Positions 30,716 to 39,622 of a stretch of 64,000 bases of DNA are shown here, in pieces. Origin of the DNA: Kribbella caucasensis (lineage in GTDB: Bacteria > Actinomycetota > Actinomycetes > Propionibacteriales > Kribbellaceae); contig NZ_SNWQ01000001.1 of NCBI RefSeq assembly GCF_004361855.1, forward strand, positions 124,001 to 188,000. Reading direction: 5' to 3'. A program made the position numbers and the translations under genes. Each line of letters begins with the position of its first letter. Positions within the stretch are counted from its first letter, which is position 1. The notes under the pieces are model-generated. The model ran no database searches, was not told the DNA's origin, and saw nothing but the letters and a program-made list of their open reading frames with translations.

Positions 30716-32526
30716 AGGTCCTCCTGGATTTCCGCTAGATCTCCGAGCCGTACGGGGACGGCGATCGGACGATTGTGTTCAGCTTTCAAAGCAGGTTGAG
30801 CTTGTACTGCGGGTCGCTGGGCGGCGGCGAGATCGGCAACGGTGCGGGCGCAGACTCGACCTTGGCAGAGCCCGAGTCCGGCCCGACTGGTCAACTTCAC
30901 ACTCCGCGAGACCGTGACATCCCGATCGGCCAGGGCCGTCGTCAGATCGCCCTTGGTGACTTCCTCACACCGGCAGACCAACGTCTCCTGGTCACTCCAG
31001 CCGACCCACCCGGATCTCACCGGATACGCCTTCGACAACGCAGCCGCAAACCGCTTGCCCATAGCAACTTTCTGTTGAGCAGCCGTCGCCGAGCCGCCAG
31101 ACCGTCGTACCGGCCCGGCTGTCGATCGGCCGTCTGCGCGGACGAGCAGGGCCGCGGTATCGCCGGCCACTTCGCCTTCCGCAGCAGCCAGGGCTGCGCC
31201 GCCGATACCGGTGAGCTCACCTGCGGCGAGTACGCCGGGAGTGGTGGTCTGCTGGTACTCGTCGACGATGACAACCGGTCCACCGTCGGGCCCGGTACCG
31301 AGCTCACATCGAGCAGAGACGGCCAACTCGAGCTGCAGAGTGAACCCGAATCCCAGGCACACCGCATCGACCTCGATCTGCTCCTCGGTCCCGGGAATCG
31401 GCTGCCAGTCGTCCGTGAGCTTGGCGACGGTGACGGCTTCCACGCGCTGCTCGCCATGCGCGGCGATCACCGTCCTGCTGTGCCGCAAGGGAATCCGATG
31501 CCGCGCCAGCAATCCGGCGTACCCGATCGCCTCACCAAACTTGCTCCTGGCAACCAACGGATCGCCGGCCCAGCCGCGGACGATGGTCGGCAAGCTGTTC
31601 GCCTCCAGCAACCCCGCGATCTCAGCGCCGACCCCGATCAGCGACTCGGCCACCGGCAGCAAGAACGGCCCGGTCCCCGCCAGCATCACCCGCTGGCCGA
31701 CCGCAACCCGTTGCCCCTTGGCCAACGCCTGCGCCGCACCCGCGCTGTAAACCCCCGGCAGATCCCATCCCTTGAACGGCAGTACCCGGTCGTAAGCCCC
31801 CGACGCCAGCACCAGCGCCTTCGCCTCCACTGCCCGAACCCGTCGACCCCTGGCATCCGCCGCGCCCGTCTGCAACCACAACCGCTGCCCGCCCGCGATC
31901 GACTCGATCGCCCAGACCGACGTCTCCGCCAGATGCCTGATTCGCTCGTGCCTCGCGACCCGATCCCGCAGCCGGACAAAGCTCTTCCACCCGTGCTGCA
32001 ACTTCCCGGGCCGCCGAGCATTGAACTCCTCCGGCAACTGCCGATGGAACTGCCCACCCACAGCCCGCCCCGCATCAACCAGCAACACCCCCACCCCACC
32101 CTCAGCCGCAGCCAACGCCGCACTCATCCCCGCCGGCCCCGCCCCCACAACCACCACATCCCACCGCCGCCCCAACTCCTCATCCAGCACCTCGCCAGGC
32201 GGAGTGCTGTTGGTGGGCAGTGCGGCGCCGGGTTGGGCGGTGATTGCGTCGCCTGGGTGGATCGTGCGTTGGCAGGCTCGGACGTCGGGCGTGCCGTTGA
32301 CGATGACGAGGCAGTCGAAGCACGCGCCGATACCGCAGAAGACACCTCGGGGACTACCTGCAGTCCGGGTCGTTCGCCACGAGTCCCGCCCGGCAGCCAT
32401 CAGCGCAGCGGCAACGGTTTGGCCGGGCAACGCATTGAGCGGTTGACCATCGACAGTGATCTGGACGGGAGCCTGCGGACGCGGCTCGGCGGGATCCCCT
32501 GCGACCGGGCGGAGGTACGGGCTCAC
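30712..32526 (-). CDS. 2Fe-2S/FAD oxidoreductase, D-hydroxyproline dehydrogenase-type subunit
   Basis: 604 residues fuse three modules: N-terminal 2Fe-2S Fer2_4 domain (FCGIGACFDCLV with a further Cys in VRACQ), an FAD/NAD pyridine nucleotide-disulfide domain (VVVVGAGPAGMSAALAAAEG), and a C-terminal BFD-like 2Fe-2S domain (CRCEE with LCQGRVC). In other organisms these modules are the separate alpha and gamma chains of D-hydroxyproline or cyanide-forming glycine dehydrogenases. With the FAD oxidase gene just upstream (4-nt overlap) it likely forms a heteromeric dehydrogenase feeding electrons to the chain. Confidence 0.8.
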   Translation of the reverse strand: MSPYLRPVAGDPAEPRPQAPVQITVDGQPLNALPGQTVAAALMAAGRDSWRTTRTAGSPRGVFCGIGACFDCLVIVNGTPDVRACQRTIHPGDAITAQPGAALPTNSTPPGEVLDEELGRRWDVVVVGAGPAGMSAALAAAEGGVGVLLVDAGRAVGGQFHRQLPEEFNARRPGKLQHGWKSFVRLRDRVARHERIRHLAETSVWAIESIAGGQRLWLQTGAADARGRRVRAVEAKALVLASGAYDRVLPFKGWDLPGVYSAGAAQALAKGQRVAVGQRVMLAGTGPFLLPVAESLIGVGAEIAGLLEANSLPTIVRGWAGDPLVARSKFGEAIGYAGLLARHRIPLRHSRTVIAAHGEQRVEAVTVAKLTDDWQPIPGTEEQIEVDAVCLGFGFTLQLELAVSARCELGTGPDGGPVVIVDEYQQTTTPGVLAAGELTGIGGAALAAAEGEVAGDTAALLVRADGRSTAGPVRRSGGSATAAQQKVAMGKRFAAALSKAYPVRSGWVGWSDQETLVCRCEEVTKGDLTTALADRDVTVSRSVKLTSRAGLGLCQGRVCARTVADLAAAQRPAVQAQPALKAEHNRPIAVPVRLGDLAEIQEDL

Positions 32527-33683
32527 GACGCCACCACAGTACTGATGACAGCAGGACGATCAACCCGGAACGGCTCCGGAGCAACGTGTGGTTCGAGGCC
32601 GACGAACAGCTCGGTGATGAGGCGACCGGTCGACGCGGCGAGCCCGATACCAGCGCCTTCATGCCCGGTCGCGTGCCACAGTCCGGGCACGCGCGGATCC
32701 GGACCGATAACCGGCAAGTGGTCCGGCGCGTAGGGACGGAAGCCGCCGTACGCCCGCATCACCGGTACGTCCGCGAGGAACGGGAACAGGCCGGCCGCCT
32801 TACGAGCGAGCTCGCGGAGTACACGGACCCGGATGGTGTCGTCGAACCCGATCCGTTCCCGGCTGGATCCGATCAGGACCGTCCCGCCCCGCGTCGACTC
32901 CACCACGGTCGACGTCTGCAGATCGGCATCACCACTCCCGACCGCGCCGACGTAGTCCGCGTCGTACACCTTGTGCCGCACGCATTCGGGCAGCGGCGCG
33001 GTCACCAGGATCATGCCGCGCCTCGGTAGTACCTCGATCGGTCCACCTGCGGCAGCGCCGAACGACCCGGCCCACGGTCCGCACGCGTTCAACACCGCAC
33101 CGCACGGAATCTGGCCCGCATCCGTCTCCAGCCCGATCACGCGCCCACCGGCGGAGCGTCGTACGGACAGGGCCGTGACACCGGCGCGCACCTCACCCCC
33201 ACGAGACCGTACGGCGGCGAGCAGCGCGGTGGTGGCGAGAACCGGTTGGAGCTGAGCGTCCTCGGGGTAGTAGGCGCCAGTGGTCACCCTGCGAGTGAGC
33301 AGCGGCTCCAACTCAAAGGCATCAGCGGGCGTGATCGGCTGAGCATCCACACCTGCCTCGCGCTGCGCGGCCGCGAACTTCCCCAGCGGCTCGGGATCAG
33401 TGGTCGCAACCACCAACCCGCCCTTCGCCTCCCACTCCACGTCGGCGACGTTGGCGGGCAGCCGATCCAATACGACAGGCCACTCGCTGCGGGACGCGAT
33501 CGCGAGGTCGAGCTCGGGCCCTGGTTCCTTGTCGGACACCAGTACGTTGCCCTCGCCGGCCGCGGTCGTCCCAGCCGCCGGCGAACCGCGGTCGATCACC
33601 AGCACGTCGACACCGGCCGCCGCCAGCGCCTCGGCGCAGGCAGCACCCACCATCCCCGCGCCGACCACGACCACGTCCGGCAT
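32523..33683 (-). CDS. FAD-dependent D-amino acid oxidase-like subunit
   Basis: 386 residues of the DAO/glycine oxidase fold. N-terminal VVVVGAGMVGAACAEALAAA binds FAD, and the C-terminal WHATGHEGAGIGLAASTG is the second FAD loop. As the partner of the fused 2Fe-2S protein downstream, it would oxidise cis-4-hydroxy-D-proline to the pyrroline. First structural gene of the operon; a CGTTCA-N6-TGAACG palindrome lies just upstream. Confidence 0.8.
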   Translation of the reverse strand: MPDVVVVGAGMVGAACAEALAAAGVDVLVIDRGSPAAGTTAAGEGNVLVSDKEPGPELDLAIASRSEWPVVLDRLPANVADVEWEAKGGLVVATTDPEPLGKFAAAQREAGVDAQPITPADAFELEPLLTRRVTTGAYYPEDAQLQPVLATTALLAAVRSRGGEVRAGVTALSVRRSAGGRVIGLETDAGQIPCGAVLNACGPWAGSFGAAAGGPIEVLPRRGMILVTAPLPECVRHKVYDADYVGAVGSGDADLQTSTVVESTRGGTVLIGSSRERIGFDDTIRVRVLRELARKAAGLFPFLADVPVMRAYGGFRPYAPDHLPVIGPDPRVPGLWHATGHEGAGIGLAASTGRLITELFVGLEPHVAPEPFRVDRPAVISTVVAS

Positions 33684-33696
33684 CCATCACTCCGAT

Positions 33697-33714
33697 CGTT
33701 CACTTTAATGAACG
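33697..33714. promoter_or_regulatory. Palindrome upstream of the hydroxyproline operon
   Basis: CGTTCACTTTAATGAACG: 6-bp arms CGTTCA/TGAACG around CTTTAA, 14 nt before the oxidase ATG. It is A/T-rich in a G+C-rich setting and is the best operator candidate, perhaps for the XRE-cupin protein encoded upstream. Confidence 0.6.
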
Positions 33715-33767
33715 CTTCGAGCGTACGACCCGCACCCGGCCGAGGTCAACGTCTCTACCCGACCCCG

Positions 33768-33848
33768 GCTCCCCGGCCCGGATCCGCACTGCCAGCTCCC
33801 CGGAGCGGATCCGCACCGCCGGCTCACCAGCCCGGATCCCTGATCCCG
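33768..33848. repeat. 27-bp tandem repeat in the 339-bp intergenic gap
   Basis: Three adjacent 27-bp units start with GCTC(C/A)CC and contain CCCGGATCC or GCGGATCC; diverged GGATCC-containing pieces continue to about 33900. The rest of the gap 33684-34022 holds the operator at 33697 and the hairpin at 33911. No coding signal is seen. Confidence 0.7.
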
Positions 33849-33910
33849 GATCCCGGATGCCCGCCCCGCCGGATCCCCGGCCTCGGATCCGCAGGCCCCG
33901 GATCTCCAGC

Positions 33911-33977
33911 CCATCACAATGCCTCGTCGGCCGACCGCCTGAGCGGGGACCCACCCGACCGGCCGCGATTGTGATGG
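33911..33977 (-). terminator. Inverted repeat downstream of the XRE-cupin gene
   Basis: CCATCACAAT (33911) pairs with ATTGTGATGG (33968), with further GGCC complementarity inside the 47-nt spacer. It lies 46 bp past the stop of the XRE-cupin gene and could terminate it or hold a paired operator. Confidence 0.45.
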
Positions 33978-34022
33978 CCTGGCGGTCCGGTCCCCCGGCC
34001 CGCCGGCGGGACGGGCGTCGCG

Positions 34023-34625
34023 TCAGGTCAGGTGGAGGGAGTCGAGGGTGGCGGGGTGGACGTCCGGTGGGTACTCGAGCAGCAGGACCGACTTCACCTC
34101 GTTGGTGAGGGCCTCGTACTCGTGCGGGACGTTGGCGCGGAAGGCCAGGTAGTCGCCGGCGGCCAGTTCCTGGGTTTGATCGCGGGCGGTGATCCGGAGG
34201 CGGCCGGACAAGACGACGTGGTGTTCGGTGCCGGGGTGGCCGCTCGACTGCTGGACCTTGCCTTGGCGGATCCGCTGGTCGTAGATCTCGAACAGGCTGC
34301 CGGGGCTCTCCAGCCGCCGGAGCATCCGGAGTTCGACCGCGTCACCGGTCAGGACGTCGACGTCGGCCGAGCGGACCACGACCAGGTCGGACGTCGGGGG
34401 TTCGCTCAGCAGCGCCGACACCGGCACTCCGAGAGCGTTCGACAGACTGAACACCGTCTCGATGGTCGGATTCCCCGCACCCGACTCCAACTGCGACAGC
34501 GTGCCCTTCGCGATCCCGGACCGCCGCGCCAGCTCCGACAACGAGATGCCCTGCTCGTCCCGGCGAGTGCGCAGGTTCATCCCCAGCACCCGCCCCGCTC
34601 CCTGACCAGCCACAGCCCGGAGCAT
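34023..34625 (-). CDS. XRE-family regulator with C-terminal cupin
   Basis: 200 residues: XRE helix-turn-helix (about 18-75, ISLSELARRSGIAKGTLSQL) and a small cupin (about 110-190, HPGTEHHVVLSGRLRI, PHEYEAL). Such proteins often govern amino acid or amine catabolism upstream of which they sit; here it precedes the hydroxyproline operon on the same strand, separated by 339 bp. The cupin probably senses the inducer. Confidence 0.85.
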   Translation of the reverse strand: MLRAVAGQGAGRVLGMNLRTRRDEQGISLSELARRSGIAKGTLSQLESGAGNPTIETVFSLSNALGVPVSALLSEPPTSDLVVVRSADVDVLTGDAVELRMLRRLESPGSLFEIYDQRIRQGKVQQSSGHPGTEHHVVLSGRLRITARDQTQELAAGDYLAFRANVPHEYEALTNEVKSVLLLEYPPDVHPATLDSLHLT

Positions 34626-34815
34626 GCCACAACCCCCGGCCGATCCATCGTGACGCTCGGCCCGGGCGGTGCCGTGGGGCGTACCTGCAGCACTCAGTAA
34701 CCTCTGCGGATCCGTGTTCCTGGACCTGCTTCAGGCGTGGGGTTCTGGCGCTCCGGTTCGTTGGTGAGTGCTGGGAGTACGGCCTACCGTTGAGAACGAG
34801 CGGGAGGAGGTCCTC

Positions 34816-34995
34816 ATGCGCCGCCTCGACAACCGGAAGGCCTACATCTGGCTGATGTCGACCTGCCTGGCCCTCATCGGTCTCGCCTGGTTCGTGGTCC
34901 GGTTCTTCTCCATCCCGGCCGCCATCGGCATGAGTGCGGTCGCCGCCGTCATCCCCCCGATCGCCGTAATCGTCGCCAACAACCACCGCGACTGA
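34816..34995 (+). CDS. DUF3099 small membrane protein
   Basis: 59 residues from ATG 34816 with GGAGGAGG upstream. NRKAYIWLMSTCLALIGLAW and IGMSAVAAVIPPIAVIVANN are its two membrane segments, as in the actinobacterial DUF3099 family. Function unknown; a longer upstream ATG lacks a ribosome site. Confidence 0.8.
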   Translation: MRRLDNRKAYIWLMSTCLALIGLAWFVVRFFSIPAAIGMSAVAAVIPPIAVIVANNHRD

Positions 34996-35009
34996 TGCGC
35001 GCCCAGCGC

Positions 35010-35465
35010 CTAGACCTTGGCGGGGAGGCTGAGGCGGGCCAGGGCGTCGACCAGGGGTGCGAGCTCGGGCAGTTCGGCGGCCTTCTCCAGGGCGGCCGTC
35101 AGGACTGCGTCGTGCGTCGGTTGGGCCTGCTCGAGGAGTTCCCGGCCGGCCAGCGTGACCTCGGTGTAGATGCCGCGCCGGTCGTCCGGGCACAGGTACC
35201 GCTCCAGCAGCTTGCGGTCCTCCAGCCGGTTCACCAGTCGCGTGGTCGCCGACTGGCTGAGCACGACCGCGTTCGACAACTGGTTCATCCGCAGGTGGTA
35301 GTCGTCCTGCCGGGCCAGCACATCGAGCACGCTGTACTCGCTCACCGACAGGTTGTGCTGCTTCTGCAGAGAACGCTCCAGCTCGTCCTCGATCCGGGCA
35401 TGCAGAGCGGCCAGCGTCCGCCAGCCCTGGGCCCGCGCCTCCGCGGCGTCGTCAGGCAGCCCCAT
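35010..35465 (-). CDS. MarR-family transcriptional regulator
   Basis: 151 residues; winged helix with LSVSEYSVLDVLARQDDY and LVNRLEDRKLLERYLCPDDR, the wing typical of MarR repressors. It ends 14 bp from the convergent DUF3099 gene. A likely self-operator, ATAGT-N11-ACTAT, lies at 35487-35507, 21 nt before its ATG. Confidence 0.85.
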   Translation of the reverse strand: MGLPDDAAEARAQGWRTLAALHARIEDELERSLQKQHNLSVSEYSVLDVLARQDDYHLRMNQLSNAVVLSQSATTRLVNRLEDRKLLERYLCPDDRRGIYTEVTLAGRELLEQAQPTHDAVLTAALEKAAELPELAPLVDALARLSLPAKV

Positions 35466-35486
35466 AGCTCCTCCTCGTGGTGAGCA

Positions 35487-35507
35487 ATAGTCCGCGTAGA
35501 CAACTAT
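35487..35507. promoter_or_regulatory. Operator candidate for the MarR regulator
   Basis: ATAGT and ACTAT arms separated by 11 nt, within 45 bp upstream of the MarR start and overlapping a TAGTTGTC-like sequence; the size and place fit an autoregulatory MarR site. Confidence 0.45.
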
Positions 35508-35538
35508 CGCGCACGCGGGTTACCTGCTCAAGGATACG

Positions 35539-36138
35539 TCAGCAGCTCCGATAGAACCCGGACACCGCATGGAAGCTCTTCTTGGGTTCCCACCGGTACG
35601 GCGATGCCGGGTCCCAGGTGTTCTTGCGGATCACCTTGCACAGGCCGTACCCCGCGATGTCTTCGTCGTGCAAGGGATCGTCGGCACGGTGCGGCGCATC
35701 GGGTGAGATGAACGTGTACGGCGACGCGCCCAGGAACCCATCGGCGGTGAAGACCTCGAGCATCGTCCGCACGTGGTCCGCCTGTTCTTGTTCAGGCGGC
35801 GTACGTCGCTGCCGTAGATGCTGACCCAGCTCACATGCAGCCGGTCGCGGATCGCATGCAACTCCCCGCGCATCAGGTCGCGCCGCCACAACACCCGGCT
35901 CTGGTCGCCGACGAACCCGGTTCCGGTGTCATAGGCAACACCCTTGAAGTCCAGCCCTTTCGGACCGGCGTACGGCGAACCGGAGGACAGCGGGTCGGGG
36001 GACGGCTGCTGACCGGCGTACGGCGTGGCGGCGGCCGGCGATTCGGTTGCCCTGAGCGTCGATCCGGCGGCGGCTGCGAACAGTCCGAGCGCGGCGGCGT
36101 GGTGCAGAAAACTTGGCCCTGCTGAGTTGTCTGGTCAT
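35539..36138 (-). pseudogene. Decayed secreted glycosidase-like protein gene
   Basis: Start and end of one protein survive, in shifted frames. From ATG 36138 MTRQLSRAKF reads into a TTTT run; one base out of frame, the sequence continues as a signal peptide (LHHAAALGLFAAAAGSTLRA), then GLDFKGVAYDTGTGFVG and IRDRLHVSWVSIYGSDVRRL. The next matching piece, DHVRTMLEVFTADGFLGASP to WEPKKSFHAVSGFYRSC, is the C-terminus of the same family. The middle, some 200 or more residues, is missing at about 35800 and the frame changes there. Two lesions make this a true pseudogene, not a sequencing slip. Confidence 0.75.
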
Positions 36139-36350
36139 GCTGTCGAGTCTTCGGCGCGGAGCCCTCGGATACGTCCGCCGGAGGTTTTCCCTTGCCCGAC
36201 TTAGGTCGCCTCGCCAGGTCGCGTGACACTGCGATGACCAGACACCGATGTGCCTGAGTGTTTGCTTGCGCTACCGAGGGTGTCCAGGCAACTCTCCTCC
36301 GTCAGAGGCTGCTACGCCCCAGCAGCCCGCTGATCCCTGGAGTGTGAGGC

Positions 36351-37148
36351 ATGACAGGAAAGCTCAAGTACGCCCGTGCGGCACTGGTCGCCGCGGTCGT
36401 CGCCGTCGCATCGGCAGGCGCCGTCGGTTCGGCCGAGGCCCGGACCCCACCGCCGACCACGAACATCGTCGGCGGCAGCCTGGCCAGCACCGCGCAGGCG
36501 CCCTGGGCGATCGCGCTGAACAACAGCCGATCCCCTGCCGCGGGCGGCCAGTACTGCGGCGCGACGCTGGTGAAGGCGAACAAGATCGTCACCGCGGCGC
36601 ACTGTGTCACCCAGCCGATCAGCACCTACACGGCGATCCAGGGCCGGGACAACCTGAACACTACGACCGGCGAGACCTCGAAGATCTCCAAGATCTGGAA
36701 GGACCCGCAGTACGGCCGGGTGGCGGGTCACGACGTCGCGGTGCTCACCCTGAGCACGCCGTTCACCGGGATCGCCACGCTGCCGTTGGAGACCAGCCGC
36801 TCCGCGGATGCGGTCGGTGCGCGGCCTACCGTGTACGGCTGGGGCGAGACCGAGGGCACCGGCCCCTACGACCGGTTCCAGAAGGTGATCGTCCCGGTGC
36901 TCGGCGACTCGTACTGCGGTGACGTGTACGCCGACTACGACTACGTGGCGAACGGGGAGATCTGCGCCGGCTACAAGGCAGGCGGCCAGGACTCCTGCCA
37001 GGGCGACTCCGGCGGTCCGCTGGTCCTCAACGGGCGCCTCTTCGGTGTCGTCTCGTGGGGCATCGGCTGCGCGGACGCCGGCAACCCCGGTGTGTACGCC
37101 GAGGTCGCCAGCTACGCGTCGGCGTTGACCACCCAGATCAACAACTAG
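36351..37148 (+). CDS. Secreted trypsin-like serine protease
   Basis: 265 residues. Signal peptide (AALVAAVVAVASAGAVGSAEA), short propeptide ending before IVGG, then S1A domain with His in VTAAHC, Asp in GHDVAVLTL and Ser in DSCQGDSGGPL. The Asp six residues before the Ser gives trypsin specificity for Lys/Arg. Close to Streptomyces trypsins in length. A hairpin with a U-rich tail follows. Confidence 0.9.
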   Translation: MTGKLKYARAALVAAVVAVASAGAVGSAEARTPPPTTNIVGGSLASTAQAPWAIALNNSRSPAAGGQYCGATLVKANKIVTAAHCVTQPISTYTAIQGRDNLNTTTGETSKISKIWKDPQYGRVAGHDVAVLTLSTPFTGIATLPLETSRSADAVGARPTVYGWGETEGTGPYDRFQKVIVPVLGDSYCGDVYADYDYVANGEICAGYKAGGQDSCQGDSGGPLVLNGRLFGVVSWGIGCADAGNPGVYAEVASYASALTTQINN

Positions 37149-37164
37149 CCGCGGGGCGCTAAGT

Positions 37165-37202
37165 GTTGGCCGGTCCCATGGGGGCCGGCCAACTTCTCTT
37201 TT
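37165..37202 (+). terminator. Rho-independent terminator after the trypsin gene
   Basis: GTTGGCCGG pairs with CCGGCCAAC around a 10-11-nt loop and is followed by TTCTCTTTT. Confidence 0.85.
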
Positions 37203-37203
37203 G

Positions 37204-37247
37204 CAAGCCAGCTTCTTCTTACAGACAAGCCAGCTTCTTCTTACAGA
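37204..37247. repeat. Perfect 22-bp tandem duplication
   Basis: Two exact copies (37204-37225 and 37226-37247) starting CAAGCCAGCTTC. The second contains the stop codon of the dehydrogenase E2 gene, so the duplication copied the stop and 3' untranslated bases, suggesting a recent slip. Confidence 0.9.
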
Positions 37248-38638
37248 TCAGCGAAGACTGAAGCAGGTCGTTCGAAAGCGTCGGCGACGAAGCGGAGGAA
37301 GCCGGCCGCGGTCCCGCCGTCGCAGACCCGGTGGTCGAAGACGAGGGAGAGCTGGGTCAGCTTGCGGATCGCGAGTTCGCCGTCGACCACCCAGGGCCGG
37401 TCGATGATCCGGCCGACGCCGAGAATCGCCACCTGCGGGTGGTTGATGATCGCCGCGCTGCCGTCGACACCGAAACTGCCGTAGTTGTTCAGCGTGAACG
37501 TCCCACAGGACAACTCCCGCTGCGTCAGCCGCCCGTCCCGCGCCGACTCGGTCAACCGCCGGATCTCCGCGTCCAGTTGCCGCGTGGTCAACGTATGCGC
37601 CGAAGCGACAGCCGGTACGACGAGCCCCCGATCGGTCTGCGCCGCCAGCCCGAGGTTCACCCCGTCGTACTGGACCAGGTCCTCGCCATCGACGAAACCG
37701 TTCAGCTCCGGGTACTTCCGCAGTCCCGCGATCACGAAGCGCGCCATCAACGCGAGCAGGCCCGGACCGGGATCAGTTGCCGTGCGCAAGGATTCCCGCA
37801 GTTCGACAAGTGCGGTCGCGTCCACGTCGACCCAGGTGGTCGCCTCGGGGATCTCGGCCCGGCTCCGGCTCAACGTCGCCGCAACCGCCTTCCGGAACCC
37901 ACTCATCCCCGTACGCCGCAACTCCGGCAACCCCGTCCGCGCATCGGCCCCGCCGGCGCTCTCAGCTCGTGGGTCGACCGCGCCGGCGCTCTCCACTCGT
38001 GGGTCGAACCCGTCGGCCGTGCTCGCATGCGGGCCGACTACGGCCAACTTCTCCGCCTCAGCGCCCACCCGCTGCGCAATCGCCAACTCCACATCACGCC
38101 GGACGATCAACCCACCAGCACCGGAACCGCTCAGCTTCCGCAAATCCACCTGGGCATCTCGTGCCAACCGCCGAACCAGCGGCGAGATCACCAACGGCAC
38201 CCGCGACTTCGACGCCACGACCGCGCCGTCCTGCCCGGCACCAGCAGGGCTCACCCCGGCGGTGCTGCCAATCCGCGCCCCGACCATGCGCGGCTTCCGT
38301 CGCCGGGCCGACCCAGCACCTTCAGCCGTGCCGTATCCGATCAGCACGTTGCCGGATCCGGCCTTCTCTTCCTCGCGATACACCTCCGCCGCGACCGGAA
38401 CCCCGATCGTGATCAGCGGCGTGCCCACGTCGATCGTGCTGCCCTCGTCGCCGTGCAACTGCTCGACCACCCCGGCGTACGGCGTCGGCACCTCGACGAG
38501 CGACTTCGCCGTCTCCACCTCCGCGATCGGCATGTCCACGGTCACCACATCACCGACCGACACCAGCCAGCGCACCACCTCCGCCTCGGTCAGCCCTTCA
38601 CCGAGATCCGGCAGCAGGAAGGTCTGCGTGGTCGTCAC
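37241..38638 (-). CDS. bkdC: Branched-chain 2-oxoacid dehydrogenase E2 (dihydrolipoamide acyltransferase)
   Basis: 465 residues from GTG 38638 (GGGAGGA upstream, 4-nt overlap with E1 beta). Lipoyl domain with lipoylated Lys in EVETAKSLVEVP, a flexible linker, E1/E3-binding domain (SPLVRRLARDAQVDL), and the catalytic domain ending with FDHRVCDGG, whose His and Asp are intact. A 30-bp tandem repeat in the linker encodes DPR(V/A)ESAG(A/G). Transfers the acyl group to CoA in the BCKDH complex supplying branched-chain fatty-acid primers. Confidence 0.9.
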   Translation of the reverse strand: MTTTQTFLLPDLGEGLTEAEVVRWLVSVGDVVTVDMPIAEVETAKSLVEVPTPYAGVVEQLHGDEGSTIDVGTPLITIGVPVAAEVYREEEKAGSGNVLIGYGTAEGAGSARRRKPRMVGARIGSTAGVSPAGAGQDGAVVASKSRVPLVISPLVRRLARDAQVDLRKLSGSGAGGLIVRRDVELAIAQRVGAEAEKLAVVGPHASTADGFDPRVESAGAVDPRAESAGGADARTGLPELRRTGMSGFRKAVAATLSRSRAEIPEATTWVDVDATALVELRESLRTATDPGPGLLALMARFVIAGLRKYPELNGFVDGEDLVQYDGVNLGLAAQTDRGLVVPAVASAHTLTTRQLDAEIRRLTESARDGRLTQRELSCGTFTLNNYGSFGVDGSAAIINHPQVAILGVGRIIDRPWVVDGELAIRKLTQLSLVFDHRVCDGGTAAGFLRFVADAFERPASVFADL

Positions 38639-39621
38639 GAGTCCTCCCACTGCAGGTCGTCCACCGCATCGAGGATCCGGTCGACGCTCGGCAGGTGGTA
38701 CCGCTCCAGCATCGGCGGCGGGTACGGGATGTCGAACCCGGTCACCCGCCGGATCGGCGCCGCGAGCGAGTGGAAGCACCGCTCGGTCACCCGCGCGACG
38801 ATCTCCGACGACACACTCGCGAACCCGCTCGCCTCCGCGACCACCACCGCCCGCCCCGTACTGCGAACCGCCGCGCACACCGCCTCGTCATCGAACGGCA
38901 CCAGCGACCGCAGATCGACCACCTGCAACTGACGCCCCTCGGCTGCGGCCACGTGCGCCGCCTCCATCGCGACCGGCACCGTCGGGCCGTACGCGATCAG
39001 CGTCGCGTCCGCGCCCTCCCGCCGGACCACGGCCTGCCCGATCCCCGGCTGGTCCTCGGTCAGGTCGACCTCCTCCTTGGCCCAGTACAGCTTCTTCGGC
39101 TCCAGGAAGATCACCGGGTCAGGGAACTCGATTGCCCTGCGCAACAACGTGTACGCGTCGGCCACCGTCGCGGGGGCGACCACGGTCAACCCCGGGGTGT
39201 GCGCGTAGTAGCTCTCGGACGAGTCGCAGTGATGCTCGACGCCACCGATCCCACCGGCGTACGGAGTCCGGATCACGATCGGCAGCCGCACCTTGCCGCG
39301 GGTCCGGTTCCGCATCTTCGCGACATGGCTCACCACCTGCTCGAACGCCGGGTACCCGAACGCGTCGAACTGCATCTCCACGACCGGCCGCATCCCGTTC
39401 ATCGCCAGCCCGACCGCCATCCCGACGATGCCGGACTCGGCCAGCGGCGTGTCGAAACACCGGTCCTCGCCGAACTCCGCGGTCAGCCCGTCGGTGATCC
39501 GGAACACCCCGCCGAGCGCGCCGACATCCTCGCCGAACATCAGCACGGTCTCGTCGGCCCGCATCGCGTCGCGCAGGGCCTGGTTCAGCGCTTGCGCCAT
39601 CGTCAACTTCACGTGCGTCAT
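38635..39621 (-). CDS. bkdB: Branched-chain 2-oxoacid dehydrogenase E1 beta
   Basis: 328 residues, typical E1 beta: LTMAQALNQALRDAMRADE, FGEDVGALGGVFRIT and HHCDSSESYYAHTPGLTVVA. It pairs with the E1 alpha encoded 1 bp upstream and gives the thiamine-diphosphate active centre. The tight order alpha-beta-E2 matches bkd operons of streptomycetes. Confidence 0.92.
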   Translation of the reverse strand: MTHVKLTMAQALNQALRDAMRADETVLMFGEDVGALGGVFRITDGLTAEFGEDRCFDTPLAESGIVGMAVGLAMNGMRPVVEMQFDAFGYPAFEQVVSHVAKMRNRTRGKVRLPIVIRTPYAGGIGGVEHHCDSSESYYAHTPGLTVVAPATVADAYTLLRRAIEFPDPVIFLEPKKLYWAKEEVDLTEDQPGIGQAVVRREGADATLIAYGPTVPVAMEAAHVAAAEGRQLQVVDLRSLVPFDDEAVCAAVRSTGRAVVVAEASGFASVSSEIVARVTERCFHSLAAPIRRVTGFDIPYPPPMLERYHLPSVDRILDAVDDLQWEDS

Positions 39622-39622
39622 C

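Noticed and set aside
33700..33954. 84-codon frame over the 27-bp repeats (AVRIR repeats)
   Set aside because: The repeat period in multiples of three keeps a frame open by chance; no start signal or homologous feature.
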